Shown: positions 1-9,487, counted from the stretch's first letter. The stretch is DNA of 64,000 bases from CBDFMG01 sp965221205 [NCBI: bacterium] (GCA_965221205.1 OZ244870.1:558001-622000), one strand, 5' to 3'. Notes: generated by a model not told the origin, from the sequence alone. Program-made: numbers and translations.

Positions 1-1
1 T

Positions 2-193
2 ACTCCACCTTCTTTCGATACTAAAACCAGAAAAGAATTTGAAGATGCGATAATTGATATGGGGTGTAGATCAGACTTTCAAGCAGATTGTGTCAAAATC
101 TCACTAGTTGTCATTTTTATTTCGATTACTCTGTACATACTTGGTTTTCTTTTTAAACCCTTCTTTTTACATAACCTTCTATTAAGTATTTAA
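2..193 (+). CDS. C-terminal end of an unidentified membrane-anchored protein (partial)
   Basis: A reading frame enters from the left edge and runs 63 codons to TAA. The first ~33 residues are polar (contain TKTRKEFEDA and two cysteines); residues ~34-52 are a strongly hydrophobic stretch (KISLVVIFISITLYILGFLF) that looks like a C-terminal membrane segment, followed by a short basic/aromatic tail. The start lies outside the window. I do not recognise the family. The dispersed repeat and a hairpin follow it, as after other plus-strand genes here. Confidence 0.5.
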   Translation, partial: TPPSFDTKTRKEFEDAIIDMGCRSDFQADCVKISLVVIFISITLYILGFLFKPFFLHNLLLSI

Positions 194-274
194 ATATACA
201 TTTAAAAGTTCTGTTATTTAACTAGTTCTCTCCACACAATTTCCTTAAGATTCTGCAAATTAACTCTATCTCAT

Positions 275-304
275 AGGATTGCGAATCGTGCAGCCCGAGG
301 AGTA
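275..304 (+). repeat. Dispersed intergenic repeat, copy 1 (type A)
   Basis: Matches the recurrent core made of GGTTCGCAAATCGTAC followed by AGCCCGAGGAGT, here with GGATTGCGAATCGTGC as left part. Homology to the copies near 27.7 and 30.4 kb seems to extend upstream to about position 196 (shared blocks AAGTTCTGTT and CTTAAGATTCTGCAAAT). Confidence 0.75.
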
Positions 305-319
305 GAATACGATTGGTTT

Positions 320-353
320 AATAAGCCCTGAAGAAAATCATTCAGGGCTTATT
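320..353 (+). terminator. Rho-independent terminator-like hairpin
   Basis: A perfect 13-bp stem (AATAAGCCCTGAA pairing with TTCAGGGCTTATT) with an 8-nt loop, followed by a T-rich tail on the plus strand. It sits between the partial plus-strand gene and the converging minus-strand M24 gene and may serve both. Confidence 0.75.
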
Positions 354-426
354 TGTTGTATATCTCACACAATACCATTTGCGATTAATATTAAAACTGT
401 TCTTTCATTCTCAAACCTGTTGCAGA

Positions 427-1908
427 TCAATGAATCAGTAATATTTTCTCATTTGGTGGATGAAGAAATTCAACTCCCCGGTTTGTTAGAACATGATTGC
501 CCGATATACTGATGGATATCGGAAAACCGGGCCTCTCGGGAAGGTTTGTGTGTACCTGAAATTCATGTGAAAATAGATGATTCTCCTGGAACGTCAAATG
601 GTCCCGGTCTGAGCGGAACGGCGAAACTGAGGGACCGACAGACACACTTGTGCCCCCTGAAGTAGCGGTTCCGTTATTAATACCCTGGCTGTTAAGGTCA
701 AGGGAAAATCCTGATCTGTCCGTGTTAGCCAACGATTTCTGAATGAGTTTATAATCTTCCGTGCCAACATCGGTAAAGGGCGTATGGATGTAACCTGCTT
801 CTTCCATTGCTGATACGACAATCTCAAAAGTCTCACCACCTGTTCTGCCAACTTTTATGTTTTTACGAATTATCTCACGAGCTTCTAACCCTTTGTCAAA
901 GGCATATTGTATACTCCTGGGAACACTTGTTTCCCCTTCCCTCATAATATATGCATTGCGTTTGAAAACTGTCGCAAAGTAGTCCAGGTATTTAAGCCCA
1001 AGATCGTACGTAAAAAAATCACCTCGCTGTAAAACATAGTCATTGTGATGAATCCACCACCTGGCATCGGGCGGATCAATGGGTTCGGATTTTGCTGAAT
1101 AAAGAACCCGGGGGAGAAGTATACCATCACCACGATCTTTTCTTATTAAATTTTTTTCATAGAGACGCTGCTGAACCCACCATCCTACATCCCCCAGCGT
1201 TGTTACACCGGGCGTGATAACTTCACGAGAAAGAGCTCGTTCAAGGATCTGGCGGTGTATCTCTGCACCATTTGCAAAAGCAATTATTTCCCGTTGCACT
1301 CTTCTCACCCTGAAGTCGGTGATCACGGCCTCGGCAGACACTATCCGTGCCGAATACTTCTGCCCCAGGATCTTTTCCAGCTTTAGATATTGAGTATATG
1401 AGATTCCGTCTGCCACAGCGAGCCAATCGGATGAATTAATTGCGATCGTTTTCGGATCACGTTCAGCAATAAATTCTGTTATCTCGTTGTAGACTCCAGG
1501 ATCTTGTTTGCCGAAATCATAACCAGCAATTGCTCGTTCGACATCAAGAGAGCCGAAAATATCAAAAAAATCGGGATGCCCTCCACTTCCAAAAAGAGCC
1601 CTTTCGATCCTGTCCCCTCCTCTGTCTGTAAATATCAAATAACCTGATACCGATCCAAAATGCAAAGCCATCGGGTCGGAGAAACCAGCACGAATGACAT
1701 GGATCCACATATCCACATTATTGTCGCGCATGGCTCCCGGCAAAATAAGGTCAAGTTTTTCCTTTCTAATCAGATGAATGATTTCTTGTTGAGCTTTTGC
1801 ATTCAGACCTTTTTCCTGTGCACTAGATATAGATACTGCAAACACCATATATAATATTAAATGTAAACTCAAAAACACTCTTTTGGTAACGAAGTTTTCT
1901 TTAGACAT
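427..1908 (-). CDS. Secreted M24 (aminopeptidase P/creatinase-like) protein, metal site degraded
   Basis: 493 aa with a signal peptide (hydrophobic ~12-30, cleavage near SSAQ), a creatinase-N-like region carrying the local hallmark LPGAMRDNNVDMWI, and a C-terminal pita-bread domain (~200-493). M24 enzymes hold two metal ions with Asp, Asp, His, Glu, Glu. Here the first Asp (TYDLGLKY) and first Glu (HEFQVH) are kept, the second Asp is Val (ATVFKR), the His is Asn (DLNSQG) and the last Glu is Ser (SISGNHV). Two-metal catalysis is therefore unlikely; it may be a binding protein. A GGAGG ribosome site lies just upstream of the ATG. Closest local relatives are the genes at 18314 and 53955. The family assignment is firm; loss of activity is inferred. 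Confidence 0.85.
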   Translation of the reverse strand: MSKENFVTKRVFLSLHLILYMVFAVSISSAQEKGLNAKAQQEIIHLIRKEKLDLILPGAMRDNNVDMWIHVIRAGFSDPMALHFGSVSGYLIFTDRGGDRIERALFGSGGHPDFFDIFGSLDVERAIAGYDFGKQDPGVYNEITEFIAERDPKTIAINSSDWLAVADGISYTQYLKLEKILGQKYSARIVSAEAVITDFRVRRVQREIIAFANGAEIHRQILERALSREVITPGVTTLGDVGWWVQQRLYEKNLIRKDRGDGILLPRVLYSAKSEPIDPPDARWWIHHNDYVLQRGDFFTYDLGLKYLDYFATVFKRNAYIMREGETSVPRSIQYAFDKGLEAREIIRKNIKVGRTGGETFEIVVSAMEEAGYIHTPFTDVGTEDYKLIQKSLANTDRSGFSLDLNSQGINNGTATSGGTSVSVGPSVSPFRSDRDHLTFQENHLFSHEFQVHTNLPERPGFPISISISGNHVLTNRGVEFLHPPNEKILLIH

Positions 1909-2107
1909 AGTATACCTCCACTTGTTCTATGTAAAGAATTCGTGGTATTAAAAACGAGTTGGAATTTTTGTTTATATGAGGAAAAAATTAGCATAAATAT
2001 ATTAATAAAACAATATTATTTCAAAGTTACTACAAACTTCCTATTAAGAAGTTTGTAAACATTCACTATTTATTTGGAAATTTCCGTTCAATTCTAAATG
2101 TTTGAAT

Positions 2108-2143
2108 ATCGTTCTGTCCGTGGGTAGATAATACTTGTAAATG
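2108..2143 (+). repeat. Degenerate dispersed repeat, copy 2, in the 1909-2256 gap
   Basis: ATCGTTCTGTCCGTGGGTAG followed by ATAATACTTGTAAATG matches the right part and 3' extension of the type A repeat (compare 58494-58550, which ends TACTTGTAAATG). It lies ~110 bp before the broken DUF1080 gene. The rest of the 348-bp AT-rich gap shows no gene. Confidence 0.5.
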
Positions 2144-2256
2144 CAATACGTTTTCATTAGTTTTATCTCAATGAGTTCGAATTGTTATTATGATATACTT
2201 AGAACGCCTTGTTCATAACTCGTAATTCTAATGAACAAATTAGGAAATTTGCAATT

Positions 2257-3181
2257 ATGTATAAAACCAGGTTGGTTTATCCCCTGCTAATTGTTTTTAT
2301 AGTTTCCATATGCGGAACCTTAGTCGGTTGTGGTATTGGAAAAACCGCAAATAGAAGCGGGAAATGATTGGATAATACTGCTTGACAAAGATTTAAGCAA
2401 ATGGAATATTTTCATGGTTTTTCCTCATACAAGCGTTAATCTTCCCGGGTATCCTAAAGGAGATGGTATGCATGGGACACTGATCGGCTTAAATAAGGAC
2501 CCATTAAACGTCTTTACGAGTTGAGGATTTAGATGGAACACCCGTACTTCATAAGATGAGTTTGAAAACTACCATTTGAAAATGGAATTTAAAAGGGGTG
2601 AAAAAAGGTATGAACCGCGATTGGACAGAGGAACAAGGAATGGTGGATTACCTTATCACACTCAGGAGCCATACGGCCAATTCTGGAATGCCTGGATGAA
2701 AGCACCAGAAATGCAGATGCAGGAAAGTGATGTTGGGGACTTTCATCCGCTTGCTGGAGTTAGTATGGATATCAGAGTATCAGAAACCACAGAGGATCTC
2801 CTGGTGATTATTTTTATGGGGATATACAGTGGATTTATAATCCAACCGCAAAACACACAGGCAGTTTAGAAGCGGAGACAAATATGAACCGAACAGGTGT
2901 CGAAGAATCAACGACTATGAAAAGCTTTTTGAAGGGTGGAATACCGTCGAGTTGATTTGTTTGGGAAACAAGAGCCTTCATGTCGTCAATAGTCATGTGG
3001 TTATGGTTTTGGAGAATTCAAAGTCTGGCTGGATGAAGAAAATTATTTGCCTTTAACTCGTCGGAAGATTGAATTACAATCGGAAGGCAGTGAACTTTTC
3101 TATCGCAACATTGAAATACGTGAGATAGATTCAATACTGGATACATATTTCAAACAAACTGCATTGCCTCAGACAAAGTGA
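2257..3181 (+). pseudogene. Broken DUF1080 (3-keto-disaccharide hydrolase-like) lipoprotein
   Basis: A decayed copy of the intact gene at 5778. It starts with ATG and a lipoprotein signal ending in the lipobox LVGC|G, then a 1-base insertion near 2335 shifts the frame. The next piece (LDKDLSKWNIF, PGYPKGDGMHGT) runs to a stop near 2522, where about 45 bases are missing relative to the intact gene (the segment encoding RISGEIYGGLSTKEE). Later pieces (EPYGQFWNAWMK, EMQMQESDVGDFHP) are also frame-disrupted, and the end TALPQTK matches the intact C-terminus. About 120 bp of 3' flank is shared with the intact copy, so a segment larger than the gene was duplicated. Confidence 0.85.
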
Positions 3182-3322
3182 CTTGGTGATAAATAGCCCT
3201 TTTCGGTTTATCGGGAAGATTATTCAATTTACAGTTGAACAGAGAGAATTAAGAGATAGCAATGACTTATTGTTCAATTTAATGAACTCGACACATCACA
3301 TCTATAGGCGAGGCCTTCAACC

Positions 3323-5452
3323 GTGACCATTCTCAGACGTATAGATTCGATACTTATCCCGTTGTTTCTCTTTTTAAGTTGCGGAAGTCAGGAACGTGCG
3401 GTACCCGAGACAGGGTACGGAACCTGGAACGTCTACGGCGGGGATGCCGGTTTCAGTCACTATTCCCGGCTCGACCAGATAAACCGCAGCAACGTCCATC
3501 GTCTTGAAATAGCCTGGACGTATGATTCCGGTGATGCCTTTCAAAATTCCGAATTGCAAACCAACCCAATTATTATCGGGAACATTCTCTATTCGGCCAC
3601 TCCCCAACGAAAAGTATTCGCATTGAAAGCGGCCACCGGGGAATTGCTATGGAGTTTCGATCCTCCGAATGGGGAAGAGGTTCGCGGAATTAATGCGTTC
3701 AGGGGTGTCAGCTACTGGACTGACGGTACGGACAAACGAATTTTCACCAATTATATGTATTATCTTTACGCGCTCGATGCCATGACGGGTGAACCGGCTG
3801 CCGGCTTCGGGGACGACGGACGCTTGGATTTGCGTGAAAACCTGGGACGCCCCGTAGAAGAAGTCTCCATTACCACAACCAGCCCGGGTGTCATCTATAA
3901 AGATTTGATTATTATGGGAAGCAGGGTGAGCGAAAGCCTTCCAGCACCGCCGGGTGATATACGTGCATACGACGTTCGCACCGGGGAACTCCGCTGGACG
4001 TTCCATACTATTCCTCATCCCGGCGAACCGGGATATGAAACCTGGCCCGAAGATGCTTGGCTCTACATTGGCGGTGCCAACAGTTGGGCAGGGATGAGCC
4101 TGGATGAAGAGCGCGGCCTTGTATTTGTACCCACGGGATCAGCAGCATCTGATTTTTACGGTGCCAACCGAGTCGGTGATAACCTCTTTTCCGACTGTCT
4201 TCTCGCACTCAATGCGGATACCGGTGAACTCGTCTGGTATTTTCAACTGATTAAACACGATGTCTGGGACCGTGATCTGCCGACACCACCCGCTCTTGTC
4301 ACCGTGGAACGCGACGGTCAACTGATAGACGCAGTCGCACAGCCGTCTAAATACGGAAACGTTCTTGTATTCGACCGCGAGACAGGCGAGTCTCTTTTCC
4401 CTTTGGAAGAAATAACCGTACCTCCTTCGAATGTGGAAGGTGAAGTCCTCTCGGAGACGCAAATCATGCCGCTGGAACCTCAACCGCTCGCAAGACAGGT
4501 CTTTACAGAAGACATTGTTACCGACCGTACACCCGCTGCCCACGACGATGTATTAAAACGGCTCCGGGCATTGGACAATGGTCCTCAATTCACGCCGCCT
4601 TCAACAAAAGGCGCCATAATTTTTCCAGGATATGACGGCGGCCCCGAATGGGGCGGCCCTGCATTCGATCCGGAAACAGGACTGCTTTATGTTAATTCCA
4701 ATGAAATGGCCTGGATACTCAAGCTTGTGGAAAACAGTGTATGGAATAAAATGACGAATAGCCGGGAATTGTACGAATCTAATTGCGCGAGCTGCCATAA
4801 AACCGATATGAGCGGATTTCCGCCAAATTTCCCAACGCTTCTCGAATTATCCGAAATTTATGACCAGGAGGATTTCATCGAGTTCACTGTCAATGGTGCG
4901 GGGCGAATGCCTGCTTATTCTTATCTGACGGAAACAGAACTCGAAGCAATCACTCGTTATGTTCTCTACGGTGAAGAAAAGGAAGTGGATCGTGGCAGGA
5001 ATATTCGTTCTCCGTACGAGTTGAAATACCTCTTTGCTGGTTATGAAAAGTTCCTCGATCCCGACGGGTACCCCGCTATAAAACCTCCGTGGGGAACGCT
5101 CAACGCCCTTGACCTCGACACGGGTGAATACAGGTGGCAGATCCCCTTAGGAGAGTATCCGGAGTTGGTGGCACAGGGGGTGACAAATACCGGCTCGGAA
5201 AATTACGGCGGCCCTGTTGTCACCGCAGGGGGATTACTCTTTATTGGTGCTACCGTATATGATAGTAAGTTTCGAGCCTTTGACAAATTGACCGGAGAAT
5301 TACTGTGGGAAACCACGCTGCCCAACTCCGTAAACGCCACACCGGCAACATACGAGGTGGATGGCCGGCAATTCATCGTGGTTGCCGCAGGTGGCGGCAA
5401 AGGGCCTCAACCTTCGGGCGCGTTATACGTCGCTTTTGCGCTTCCTGAATGA
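3323..5452 (+). CDS. PQQ-dependent dehydrogenase with internal cytochrome c domain, lipoprotein
   Basis: 709 aa quinoprotein of the glucose/quinate dehydrogenase type (COG4993-like), expected to oxidise an alcohol or sugar in the periplasm and pass electrons to its own haem. The N-terminus is a lipoprotein signal with lipobox FLSC|G near residue 20. Propeller blades with the repeated pattern (A.TGEL.W.F) fill ~30-470. A cytochrome c insert follows with haem site CASCH at residues 488-492 and a likely Met ligand in GRMPAY; the last blades (~575-709, GGPVVTAGGLLFIGA) close the propeller. The start is GTG at 3323, chosen because it gives the full signal. Codon use is clearly GC-richer than in the flanking genes. 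Position beside DUF1080, Gfo/Idh/MocA and isomerase genes suggests a role in producing or using keto-sugars; the substrate is unknown. Confidence 0.9.
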   Translation: MTILRRIDSILIPLFLFLSCGSQERAVPETGYGTWNVYGGDAGFSHYSRLDQINRSNVHRLEIAWTYDSGDAFQNSELQTNPIIIGNILYSATPQRKVFALKAATGELLWSFDPPNGEEVRGINAFRGVSYWTDGTDKRIFTNYMYYLYALDAMTGEPAAGFGDDGRLDLRENLGRPVEEVSITTTSPGVIYKDLIIMGSRVSESLPAPPGDIRAYDVRTGELRWTFHTIPHPGEPGYETWPEDAWLYIGGANSWAGMSLDEERGLVFVPTGSAASDFYGANRVGDNLFSDCLLALNADTGELVWYFQLIKHDVWDRDLPTPPALVTVERDGQLIDAVAQPSKYGNVLVFDRETGESLFPLEEITVPPSNVEGEVLSETQIMPLEPQPLARQVFTEDIVTDRTPAAHDDVLKRLRALDNGPQFTPPSTKGAIIFPGYDGGPEWGGPAFDPETGLLYVNSNEMAWILKLVENSVWNKMTNSRELYESNCASCHKTDMSGFPPNFPTLLELSEIYDQEDFIEFTVNGAGRMPAYSYLTETELEAITRYVLYGEEKEVDRGRNIRSPYELKYLFAGYEKFLDPDGYPAIKPPWGTLNALDLDTGEYRWQIPLGEYPELVAQGVTNTGSENYGGPVVTAGGLLFIGATVYDSKFRAFDKLTGELLWETTLPNSVNATPATYEVDGRQFIVVAAGGGKGPQPSGALYVAFALPE

Positions 5453-5777
5453 AAATAGAATCGGTGATCCTTACATACGTAAAATATTCCTTATCAGTGC
5501 GTTGTTCGTATCTTATCCGGGGATTAGAAATTAGAGATTGTATAAGTCAAGATAGAAATTTTAACATGAAGTGACGTGCGGTTATAAATATATTAGCGAG
5601 GATTGTAGTTCTCTTCATGTTGTTGATATTCTGTATATTCCATAGAAAAATTACTCTTGTCAATGAAATAAATGTTAATTAGTTTTAACTTAATTAGTCC
5701 AAAATGTTCCGGCGATACACAATGCATAGTAGTCCAACCCATTAATCTTTTTAACAAATTAAGAGTAGTGTTATAGT
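5453..5777 (+). other. Intergenic gap with a possible faint repeat copy
   Basis: AT-rich, no gene seen. Positions ~5504-5532 (GTTCGTATCTTATCCGGGGA then TTAGAAA) resemble a strongly decayed type A repeat, about 250 bp before the DUF1080 gene. The resemblance is weak. Confidence 0.3.
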
Positions 5778-6716
5778 ATGAATATCAGGTACAATTACTC
5801 TATTCTCTATATTGTCTCCGTATGCGGATTCTTAGTCGGTTGTGGTTTGGATAAACCGCAGACAGAAGCAGGAATTAATTGGATAACACTGCTTGACAAG
5901 GATTTAAGCAAATGGAATATTTTCCTGGGCGTTCCTCACACAAGTGTTGATCTTCCAGGGTATCCTAAAGGAGATGGTATTAATGGAACACCGATCGGCT
6001 TGAATAAAGACCCTTTAAATGTCTTTACGGTAGAGGAATTGGATGGAACACCCGTACTTCGTATTTCAGGCGAGATTTATGGTGGGTTAAGCACAAAAGA
6101 GGAATTTGAAAATTACCATTTGAAAATGGAACATAAATGGGGTGAAAAAAGGTATGAACCACGATTAGACAGCCCAAGGAATGGTGGTATACTTTATCAC
6201 GCTCAGGAACCATACGGCCAATTTTGGAATGCTTGGATGAAGGTACTGGAAATGCAGGTTCAGGAAGGTGATATTGGGGATTCTGATCCTCTGGGTGGAA
6301 CTAGTATTGATATCAGGGCTTCGGAAACCAAAGAAGATCGCCCAGGTAATTATAATTTTGGGGATATCCAGTGGATCTATGATCCCACTTCAGAACCAAG
6401 GGAGTTTCGAAGCGAATTTGAGCCGGCCAGAGTCCGCAAAATCCGCGATTATGAAAAACCTACCGGAGAATGGAATACCTTAGAGGTGATTTGTCTGGGA
6501 GACAAGAGTCTTCATATCGTCAATGGTCATGTGGTTATGGTTTTGGAGAATGCAAAAAACTGGCTGGATGATGAAAATTATGTGCCTCTTACGCGTGGGA
6601 AGATTGAATTACAAGCGGAAGGCGCCGAACTCTTCTACCGCAACATTAAAATACGTAAGATAGAATCAATACCGGACATGTATTTGAAACAAACTGTATT
6701 GCCTCAGACAAAGTGA
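5778..6716 (+). CDS. DUF1080 / 3-keto-disaccharide hydrolase-like lipoprotein
   Basis: 312 aa with a lipoprotein signal (hydrophobic ~8-22, lipobox LVGC|G). The rest is one DUF1080 (PF06439) jelly-roll domain, recognisable by the opening LLDKDLSKWN, the central GGILYHAQEPYGQFW and EMQVQEGDIGD, and the closing GKIELQAEGAELFYRNIKI. Some family members hydrolyse 3-keto-glycosides and occur with Gfo/Idh/MocA oxidoreductases, as here. It is the only intact copy of three in the window (others at 2257 and 26817). It probably sits on the periplasmic side of a membrane and acts with the downstream Tat-exported enzymes on oxidised sugars. Domain assignment is strong; the reaction is inferred from family and context. 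Confidence 0.88.
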   Translation: MNIRYNYSILYIVSVCGFLVGCGLDKPQTEAGINWITLLDKDLSKWNIFLGVPHTSVDLPGYPKGDGINGTPIGLNKDPLNVFTVEELDGTPVLRISGEIYGGLSTKEEFENYHLKMEHKWGEKRYEPRLDSPRNGGILYHAQEPYGQFWNAWMKVLEMQVQEGDIGDSDPLGGTSIDIRASETKEDRPGNYNFGDIQWIYDPTSEPREFRSEFEPARVRKIRDYEKPTGEWNTLEVICLGDKSLHIVNGHVVMVLENAKNWLDDENYVPLTRGKIELQAEGAELFYRNIKIRKIESIPDMYLKQTVLPQTK

Positions 6717-6845
6717 TTTGGTGATAAATTGCCATTCAAAGTTTACCGGGGAGATCTCTCAATTTACAGTTAAATATAAAGCAATAAGGAATAAAAATGA
6801 CTTATTGTAAATTTTAATGAAATCGATAAAATCCCAGATTAAAGT
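6717..6845 (+). repeat. Duplicated 3' flank of the DUF1080 genes
   Basis: The sequence after the intact DUF1080 stop (GGTGATAAAT, CAATTTACAGTT, ATGACTTATTGT, TTTAATGAA in that order) is repeated with the same spacing at 3182-3300 after the broken copy. This shows a segmental duplication that included non-coding DNA. Confidence 0.7.
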
Positions 6846-6874
6846 TAATCCAACATCTACATTTGAGGGAAAGG

Positions 6875-8320
6875 ATGTTAAAGGTGAAAATTAATGGAAA
6901 AAATGTCAGGCAGGGGCGAAAAATAACCCGTCGTAAGTTTATGGCCAGCTCAGCAGCGGCAGCAGCGGCGTTCACAATCGTACCTCGTTCTGTTCTGGGA
7001 ACGCCCGGTCATCCAGCACCGAGTGATAAGATCAATGTAGCCTTTATCGGCACCGGAGGACAAGGCATAAGTAATATTAGAAGGTTACTCGGGCTTCCGG
7101 ATGCACAGGTGGTAGCCCTTTGTGATGTCAATCAGGAAAGTGACTACACCCCATTTTACTGGGGCTACCCTACAGCTGGACTGAAACCTGCACTTGAGAG
7201 AGTAAATAAGCACTACGCCGAACTAAGCAAATCGGGGACCTACAAAGGCTGCCCCAGCTATGTGGATTTCCGTGAGATGCTGGAAAAAGAGAAAAACATT
7301 GATGCCGTTGTGATATCTACTCCCGATCACATACACGCAGTGGCCTGTATGGCAGCCATCGAACGTGGCAAGCATGTGTTCTGTGAAAAGCCTCTGACCC
7401 ATTCGGTATATGAGACGCGAGTGGTAACGGAGGCCGCCCGCAAAGCAGGAGTGGCAACCCAGATGGGAAATCATGGCAATTCCGGCGAAGGGATGCGTTT
7501 GACCGTGGAGTGGATACGAGACGGAGCGATCGGACCGGTGCGTGAGGTCCACGCATGGAGCGGCTCATCAGGATCAGAATGGACAGAATTGACAGACAGA
7601 CCTGAGGAGACGCCGCCGGTACCGAATACTCTTAACTGGGATCTCTTTCTCGGTCCGGCGCCTTACCGGCCCTATCATCCCGCATATGTGCCGTACAATT
7701 GGCGGGGTTATTGGGATTTCTGTAACGCATGCATCGGCGAAATGGCCTGTCACAACATGGATCCTGCCTTCTGGGCCCTTGAGCTGGGCTCTCCCACCAG
7801 CGTGGAAGCCAGCGGCACCAGGTTGAATGACGAAACGGTACCTACAGGGGCACTGTATCATTATGAATTTCCGGCCCGTGGAAATATGCCTCCGGTCAGT
7901 TTGAAATGGTATGACGGTGGATTGATGCCTCCACGGCCGCAAGAGTTGGAAGAGGGCCGTAGAATGGGTTTCGATGGTATTTACTTTGTGGGTGACGAGG
8001 GCGTAATAAAATGTGGCGGCTGGTCCGAAAACCCGCGAATAATCCCAGAGTCAAAAATGCAGGCATATGAGCTACCGCCGAAGACAATCCCCCGGGTTGA
8101 AGGACACCATCAAGACTGGATAGAAGCCTGCAAAGGCGGCGATCCCACCAGTGCGAATTTCGACTATTCCGGGCCATTAACTGAAATGGTACTGCTGGGC
8201 ACTGTGGCGCTGCGTACGGGCAAGAAAATATATTGGGATGGTCCGAACATGAAGGCTATCAATGCACAGGAAGCAGACAAATTTATCAAGCCGGCGTTTC
8301 GAGAAGGCTGGGGCTTATAG
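6875..8320 (+). CDS. Tat-exported Gfo/Idh/MocA family oxidoreductase
   Basis: 481 aa from ATG 6875. A TTG 12 bases upstream is in frame, but GAGGGAAAGG is well placed as ribosome site for the ATG. The N-terminus carries a twin-arginine signal (TRRKFMAS followed by an Ala-rich stretch to ~40). A Rossmann fold follows (VAFIGTGGQG; ALCDVN), then the family hallmark GKHVFCEKPLTH with the conserved EKP. Such proteins oxidise or reduce sugars or their derivatives with NAD(P); Tat export fits folding with cofactor in the cytoplasm. It is 140 bp downstream of the DUF1080 gene and 166 bp upstream of the isomerase-like gene, also Tat-exported, so the three form a likely keto-sugar unit. GC-rich codon use resembles the PQQ gene. 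The substrate is not determinable. Confidence 0.92.
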   Translation: MLKVKINGKNVRQGRKITRRKFMASSAAAAAAFTIVPRSVLGTPGHPAPSDKINVAFIGTGGQGISNIRRLLGLPDAQVVALCDVNQESDYTPFYWGYPTAGLKPALERVNKHYAELSKSGTYKGCPSYVDFREMLEKEKNIDAVVISTPDHIHAVACMAAIERGKHVFCEKPLTHSVYETRVVTEAARKAGVATQMGNHGNSGEGMRLTVEWIRDGAIGPVREVHAWSGSSGSEWTELTDRPEETPPVPNTLNWDLFLGPAPYRPYHPAYVPYNWRGYWDFCNACIGEMACHNMDPAFWALELGSPTSVEASGTRLNDETVPTGALYHYEFPARGNMPPVSLKWYDGGLMPPRPQELEEGRRMGFDGIYFVGDEGVIKCGGWSENPRIIPESKMQAYELPPKTIPRVEGHHQDWIEACKGGDPTSANFDYSGPLTEMVLLGTVALRTGKKIYWDGPNMKAINAQEADKFIKPAFREGWGL

Positions 8321-8340
8321 GCTAATCAAGTTAAATATTA

Positions 8341-8410
8341 ATTGCTGTCATTATTCAACAAAATCCTTGTTAATCTCTTTTATAGGATTGATATGAGGAA
8401 TATCAGATAG
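8341..8410 (+). promoter_or_regulatory. Shared upstream motif, copy 1
   Basis: TTCAACAAAATCC, TTAATCTCTTTTATAGGATT and GATATGAGGAATATC occur here ~80-140 bp before the TIM-barrel start. Similar blocks in the same order precede the fucosidase (21868-21940) and the ExxxH-RTX gene (51281-51340). It may be a shared promoter or operator; no function is shown. Confidence 0.45.
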
Positions 8411-8486
8411 ATTTATATAAAGGTTAAGGAGAGCATTTTTTACTTCGATGCACATCACGAAAAAAAAATGAGGGAGGAAATATTCC

Positions 8487-9413
8487 ATGTACAACAAAAA
8501 ACACCGCAATGATGCACGTGGAATTCATGATAGTCAGAATACCATTAGCCGGCGCAAACTGCTGAAAACAGCTGGAGGGGCGGCACTTGCTGCAACGATG
8601 GGCCTGAATGAAGGAACGGTAGCGGCAATAGGCGAGACTCGGACATCAATGCCGCTTAAAGGCAACATTAAACATTCTGTATGCCAATGGTGCTATGAAA
8701 ATATTTCACTTGAAGAGCTTGCTGAGAATTCTGCCCGGATAGGTATAAAGTCAATAGAGCTTGATGTTTATCCAAGAGACTGGCCGGTTCTAAAGAAAAA
8801 TGGACTCATTTGCGCGATGATTGGAAATCCTAGTATCGAGAAGGGTCTTAACCGCATAGAGAATCATGATTATTGTCTAAACGGGATCAGAGAAGGTATC
8901 GAAGCAGCATCTGAGGCGGGTTTCCCGAATGTTATCTGTTTCTCGGGCAACCGTGAGGGTATGCCGGATGATGAAGGACTGGAAAACTGCGCCATAGGTC
9001 TTGAGCAGGTTGTCGGTCTGGCAGAAGAGAAAGGCGTGACAATCTGCATAGAACTGCTCAATAGTAAACTGGAACACAAAGACTACATGTGCGATCACAC
9101 CGACTGGGGTGTCCAATTATGCAAACGTGTCGCTTCTCCCCGTCTCAAGCTCCTTTACGACATCTATCACATGCAGATTATGGAAGGCGATATTATCAGA
9201 ACCATTAGGGACAATATCGAGTATATTGGTCACATCCACACGGGAGGTGTACCAGGCCGCAATGAGATCGACGATACCCAGGAGCTCAATTATGCTGCGA
9301 TCATGCGTGCAATTGCCGAAACGAATTTTGACGGCTATGTCGCTCAGGAGTTCATCCCCAAGAGAGACCCGATAAAGTCTCTGGAACAAGCGATTCAAAT
9401 CTGTGATGTGTAG
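8487..9413 (+). CDS. Tat-exported hydroxypyruvate isomerase-like TIM-barrel protein
   Basis: 308 aa. The N-terminus is a twin-arginine signal (SRRKLLKTAGGAALAA at ~21-37). The body is a sugar isomerase/AP-endonuclease-2 TIM barrel: HSVCQWCYENISLEELAE opening, CIELLNSK (conserved Glu), KLLYDIYHMQIMEGD, GHIHTGGVPGRNEI and a final EF motif with a conserved Glu. The order and motifs match hydroxypyruvate isomerase-like proteins, which interconvert small keto/aldo sugars using a divalent metal. GGGAGGAA sits upstream of the ATG. Together with the preceding oxidoreductase and DUF1080 lipoprotein it suggests exported processing of oxidised sugars. The true substrate is unknown. Confidence 0.9.
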   Translation: MYNKKHRNDARGIHDSQNTISRRKLLKTAGGAALAATMGLNEGTVAAIGETRTSMPLKGNIKHSVCQWCYENISLEELAENSARIGIKSIELDVYPRDWPVLKKNGLICAMIGNPSIEKGLNRIENHDYCLNGIREGIEAASEAGFPNVICFSGNREGMPDDEGLENCAIGLEQVVGLAEEKGVTICIELLNSKLEHKDYMCDHTDWGVQLCKRVASPRLKLLYDIYHMQIMEGDIIRTIRDNIEYIGHIHTGGVPGRNEIDDTQELNYAAIMRAIAETNFDGYVAQEFIPKRDPIKSLEQAIQICDV

Positions 9414-9454
9414 CTTACACACTGTGTAAGGAATGTAACTTTAGAGCAAACTTA

Positions 9455-9487
9455 AAGGTTCGCAAATCGTACAGCCCGAAGAGTAAT
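9455..9487 (+). repeat. Dispersed repeat, copy 3 (type A, well preserved)
   Basis: AAGGTTCGCAAATCGTAC plus AGCCCGAAGAGTAA, 42 bp after the TIM-barrel stop and 57 bp before the next start. One of the best matches to the consensus. Confidence 0.85.

Noticed and set aside
275-304. The dispersed repeat as a simple Rho-independent terminator.
   Set aside because: Only short imperfect inverted bases (GT.CG and CG.AC) occur and no T-run follows; the true hairpin at 320-353 is separate.
7223-7942. Several long antisense frames over the Gfo/Idh/MocA, PQQ and IS genes.
   Set aside because: They are shadows of GC-richer genes with no domain signal and no ribosome sites.
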